DNA of 64,000 bases from Actinomadura sp. J1-007 (lineage in GTDB: Bacteria > Actinomycetota > Actinomycetes > Streptosporangiales > Streptosporangiaceae): contig NZ_WING01000001.1 in NCBI RefSeq assembly GCF_009793335.1, positions 3,658,001-3,722,000 of the forward strand, read 5' to 3'. The position numbers were made by a program, and so were the translations under genes. Positions 62,598-64,000 of this stretch are shown here, in pieces (the first letter of the stretch is position 1; each line of letters begins with the position of its first letter). Below the pieces are notes generated by a model, which saw only the letters and a list, made by a program, of their open reading frames with translations, was not told the origin of the DNA and did no database searches.

Positions 62598-63407
62598 TCA
62601 CGGCGTTCGGGTGAAGCGGTAGACAGCGGTGTCGCGGTCGACGACCCGGCAGGAGACGGCCGCGCGGCCCTCGGCGACGAGCGCGGCCATGGCCTCGGCG
62701 ACGCGTTCGCGCAGGGCCACCGCGGCGGGGCGGTCGGCGTCCACGAGCGCGTCCCAGTCGCTCGGCAGGCCGAGCAGCACGTCGTCGCCGTCCGGGAGCC
62801 GTTCGCCCCAGGGGGCGCGCGGCGGGGCGGGCGCGGCGGGACGGCGCGCGGACGGCCCGGCCGGGGGCTCGGCGGTGAGGTCCCACTCGACGATGAGGCG
62901 GTCGGTGCGCATCCCGCGGTCGCGGCCGATGTCCTCCACCCCCATCAGGTTCGGCTCGAACCAGCGGGCGACCGCGCCGAGGACGTCGAGGTTGAAGTGC
63001 GCGTTGCGGGTGCGGACGGGGTCGAACGCCCACCGCATCGCCGTCACGCCCGTCGTCAGCACGTGCGCCCGCTGCCCGAGCTTGAGCGCGCGGCCGACGC
63101 CGCGGCCCTGCTGGTCGTCGCGTACGGCGGCCATCTGCGAGTAGTGGTAGACGGCGCCGGACGGGTCCACGCCGCGGAACCCGTACGCGAAGCCGACCAG
63201 GTCGCCGCCGACGAACGCGCCGACGACCGACCCTCCGTTGTGCGCGAGCGAGACCAGCAGGCGGGGGCTCACCGCGGGATCGGTGGCGCCGAGCCGGAAG
63301 ACCTCGCGATACAGGCCGACCGCGGCGCGCATCTCCGCGGGATCGGACAGGGGCCGCACGTGGACGACCGGGGGTTCTGGCCGCATCGCATCGCTAACTG
63401 TCAGCAC
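62598..63407 (-). CDS. GNAT-family N-acyltransferase (COG3375-like)
   Basis: 269 aa from GTG 63407 (ATG 63386 also possible). The acyl-CoA loop is DDQQGRGVGRALKLGQR, with FDPVRTRNAHFNLDVLGAVA and ARWFEPNLMG after it, typical of predicted GNAT proteins that accompany N-succinylamino-acid racemases. In Geobacillus such a protein N-succinylates D-amino acids. It is 70 bp upstream of and codirectional with the racemase gene, so it probably makes the racemase substrate. Confidence 0.88.
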   Translation of the reverse strand: MLTVSDAMRPEPPVVHVRPLSDPAEMRAAVGLYREVFRLGATDPAVSPRLLVSLAHNGGSVVGAFVGGDLVGFAYGFRGVDPSGAVYHYSQMAAVRDDQQGRGVGRALKLGQRAHVLTTGVTAMRWAFDPVRTRNAHFNLDVLGAVARWFEPNLMGVEDIGRDRGMRTDRLIVEWDLTAEPPAGPSARRPAAPAPPRAPWGERLPDGDDVLLGLPSDWDALVDADRPAAVALRERVAEAMAALVAEGRAAVSCRVVDRDTAVYRFTRTP

Positions 63408-63422
63408 AAGTCCTGACCTAGA

Positions 63423-63445
63423 TATGTTCTGGATCTATGTCCTGG
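63423..63445. promoter_or_regulatory. Direct repeats between the GNAT and M20 genes
   Basis: TATGTTCTGG (63423-63432) and TATGTCCTGG (63436-63445) recur with a 13-bp period in the AT-richer divergent promoter region, a possible binding site for a shared regulator. Confidence 0.4.
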
Positions 63446-63573
63446 TTGTAGCATCACGGCATGTCAGCGTCAAGAAAGGCGGCGGTACGGCTCGCACATA
63501 CGATCCGTATGTCTGTCATGACCGCCGCCGCACCGGCCTGACCTGGGCCCCCGTCCGCGCGTACAGGAGAGAC

Positions 63574-64000
63574 ATGACCCCGATCGCCCCCGAGACCGCC
63601 GCCCGCATCGCCGAGGCCGCCGCCGCGCAGCTCGGCTACGGCCGCGCCAGGCTCCGCGAGTACGCGCTGGCCGAGTCCCCGAGCGGCGACGCCGACGCCC
63701 TGGCGCGCTGCGCCGCGCTGGTCGAGGCGGGCCAGACGGCCGCCGGCGGCCGGGTGCGGCGCGTCCCGTCCCCGGCGGGCGACCACCTGGTCGCCTCGTG
63801 GGGGCCGGACGGCCCCGGCCACCTGCTGGTCGTCGGCCACTACGACACGGTCTGGCCGGTCGGCCGCCTCGCCGGCATGCCGTACACCGACGACGGGACG
63901 ACCGTCACCGGCCCCGGCGTGCTCGACATGAAGAGCGGCCTGGTCGCCCTGGAGATGGCGCTGCGCGCGCTCGCGTCCGCGGGGATCGCGCTGCCCGCCC
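63574..64000 (+). CDS. M20 family metallopeptidase (carboxypeptidase G2-like), 3'-truncated by window edge
   Basis: The first 142 codons from ATG 63574, with AGGAGA upstream. Zinc-site motifs GHYDTVWPVG and GPGVLDMKSGLVALEMALRA are those of carboxypeptidase G2-type M20 peptidases, which cleave N-acyl or folyl-type amides of L-amino acids. Divergent from the GNAT-racemase pair by 166 bp. In the D-to-L conversion pathway an M20 enzyme removes the N-acyl group from the L product. Confidence 0.9.
   Translation, partial: MTPIAPETAARIAEAAAAQLGYGRARLREYALAESPSGDADALARCAALVEAGQTAAGGRVRRVPSPAGDHLVASWGPDGPGHLLVVGHYDTVWPVGRLAGMPYTDDGTTVTGPGVLDMKSGLVALEMALRALASAGIALPA

Overview
The window is very GC-rich, with G or C at nearly every third codon position. 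It contains families typical of actinomycetes: AfsR/BTAD and LAL-type LuxR regulators, a DUF397/Scr1-type locus, an LPFR-motif small protein, a CU044_5270-like partner of an ECF sigma factor, a Thermobifida-like cutinase and an RsrR-type Rrf2 regulator. A filamentous actinomycete of the Streptosporangiales (for example an Actinomadura relative) fits best, but genus is inference. No rRNA, tRNA, CRISPR array or intact insertion sequence was seen.

Layout. 1-7.7 kb: end of a LuxR-type ATPase regulator, then a redox group (carboxymuconolactone-decarboxylase-like protein, RsrR-like [2Fe-2S] regulator, arylamine N-acetyltransferase) with two matching 25-bp operators, a serine hydrolase and an orphan histidine kinase. 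7.7-9.4 kb: gene-poor, holding one small basic protein gene with its own promoter and terminator. 9.4-15 kb: GlxA-like regulator plus DJ-1/PfpI protein, peptide deformylase, and metE behind a cobalamin riboswitch. 15-24 kb: a large BTAD/ATPase regulator, a flavin monooxygenase, a PucR-type regulator, and two secreted esterases, one closely resembling PET-degrading cutinases. 24-34 kb: DEAD-box helicase, cold-shock protein with a structured leader, a LAL regulator, a flavin hydroxylase pair and a secreted lipase. 34-47 kb: three MFS drug exporters (two next to divergent Lrp or TetR regulators), a decayed DUF397/DUF5753/ATPase locus, ankyrin and sulfotransferase genes, an orphan NarL-type regulator, an Asp/Glu racemase homologue. 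47-49 kb: ECF sigma factor with partner.

49.7-56.4 kb is an acyl-CoA block (acyl-CoA dehydrogenase, acyl-CoA ligase, TetR regulator, CaiB-type CoA-transferase, SLC13-like permease), tied together by a shared CAGACAG-N2-TGTTCA motif in the two control regions. 56.6-64.0 kb is a D-amino-acid / N-acyl-amino-acid island: a SIS-domain regulator without its usual HTH, N-acyl-D-amino-acid deacylase, GntP-like permease, a penicillin-binding-fold hydrolase, an N-acylamino-acid racemase, a GNAT acetyltransferase and an M20 peptidase. This set could epimerise D-amino acids to L-amino acids through N-acylation.

Quality warning. At least five apparent single-base deletions, mostly beside short G or C runs, break otherwise well-conserved genes (near 10006, 15628, 18584, 20997 and 44896), and a sixth frame change lies in a low-complexity linker near 55.7 kb. 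Inserting one base restores the family sequence in each of the five. Consensus errors are more likely than real pseudogenes.
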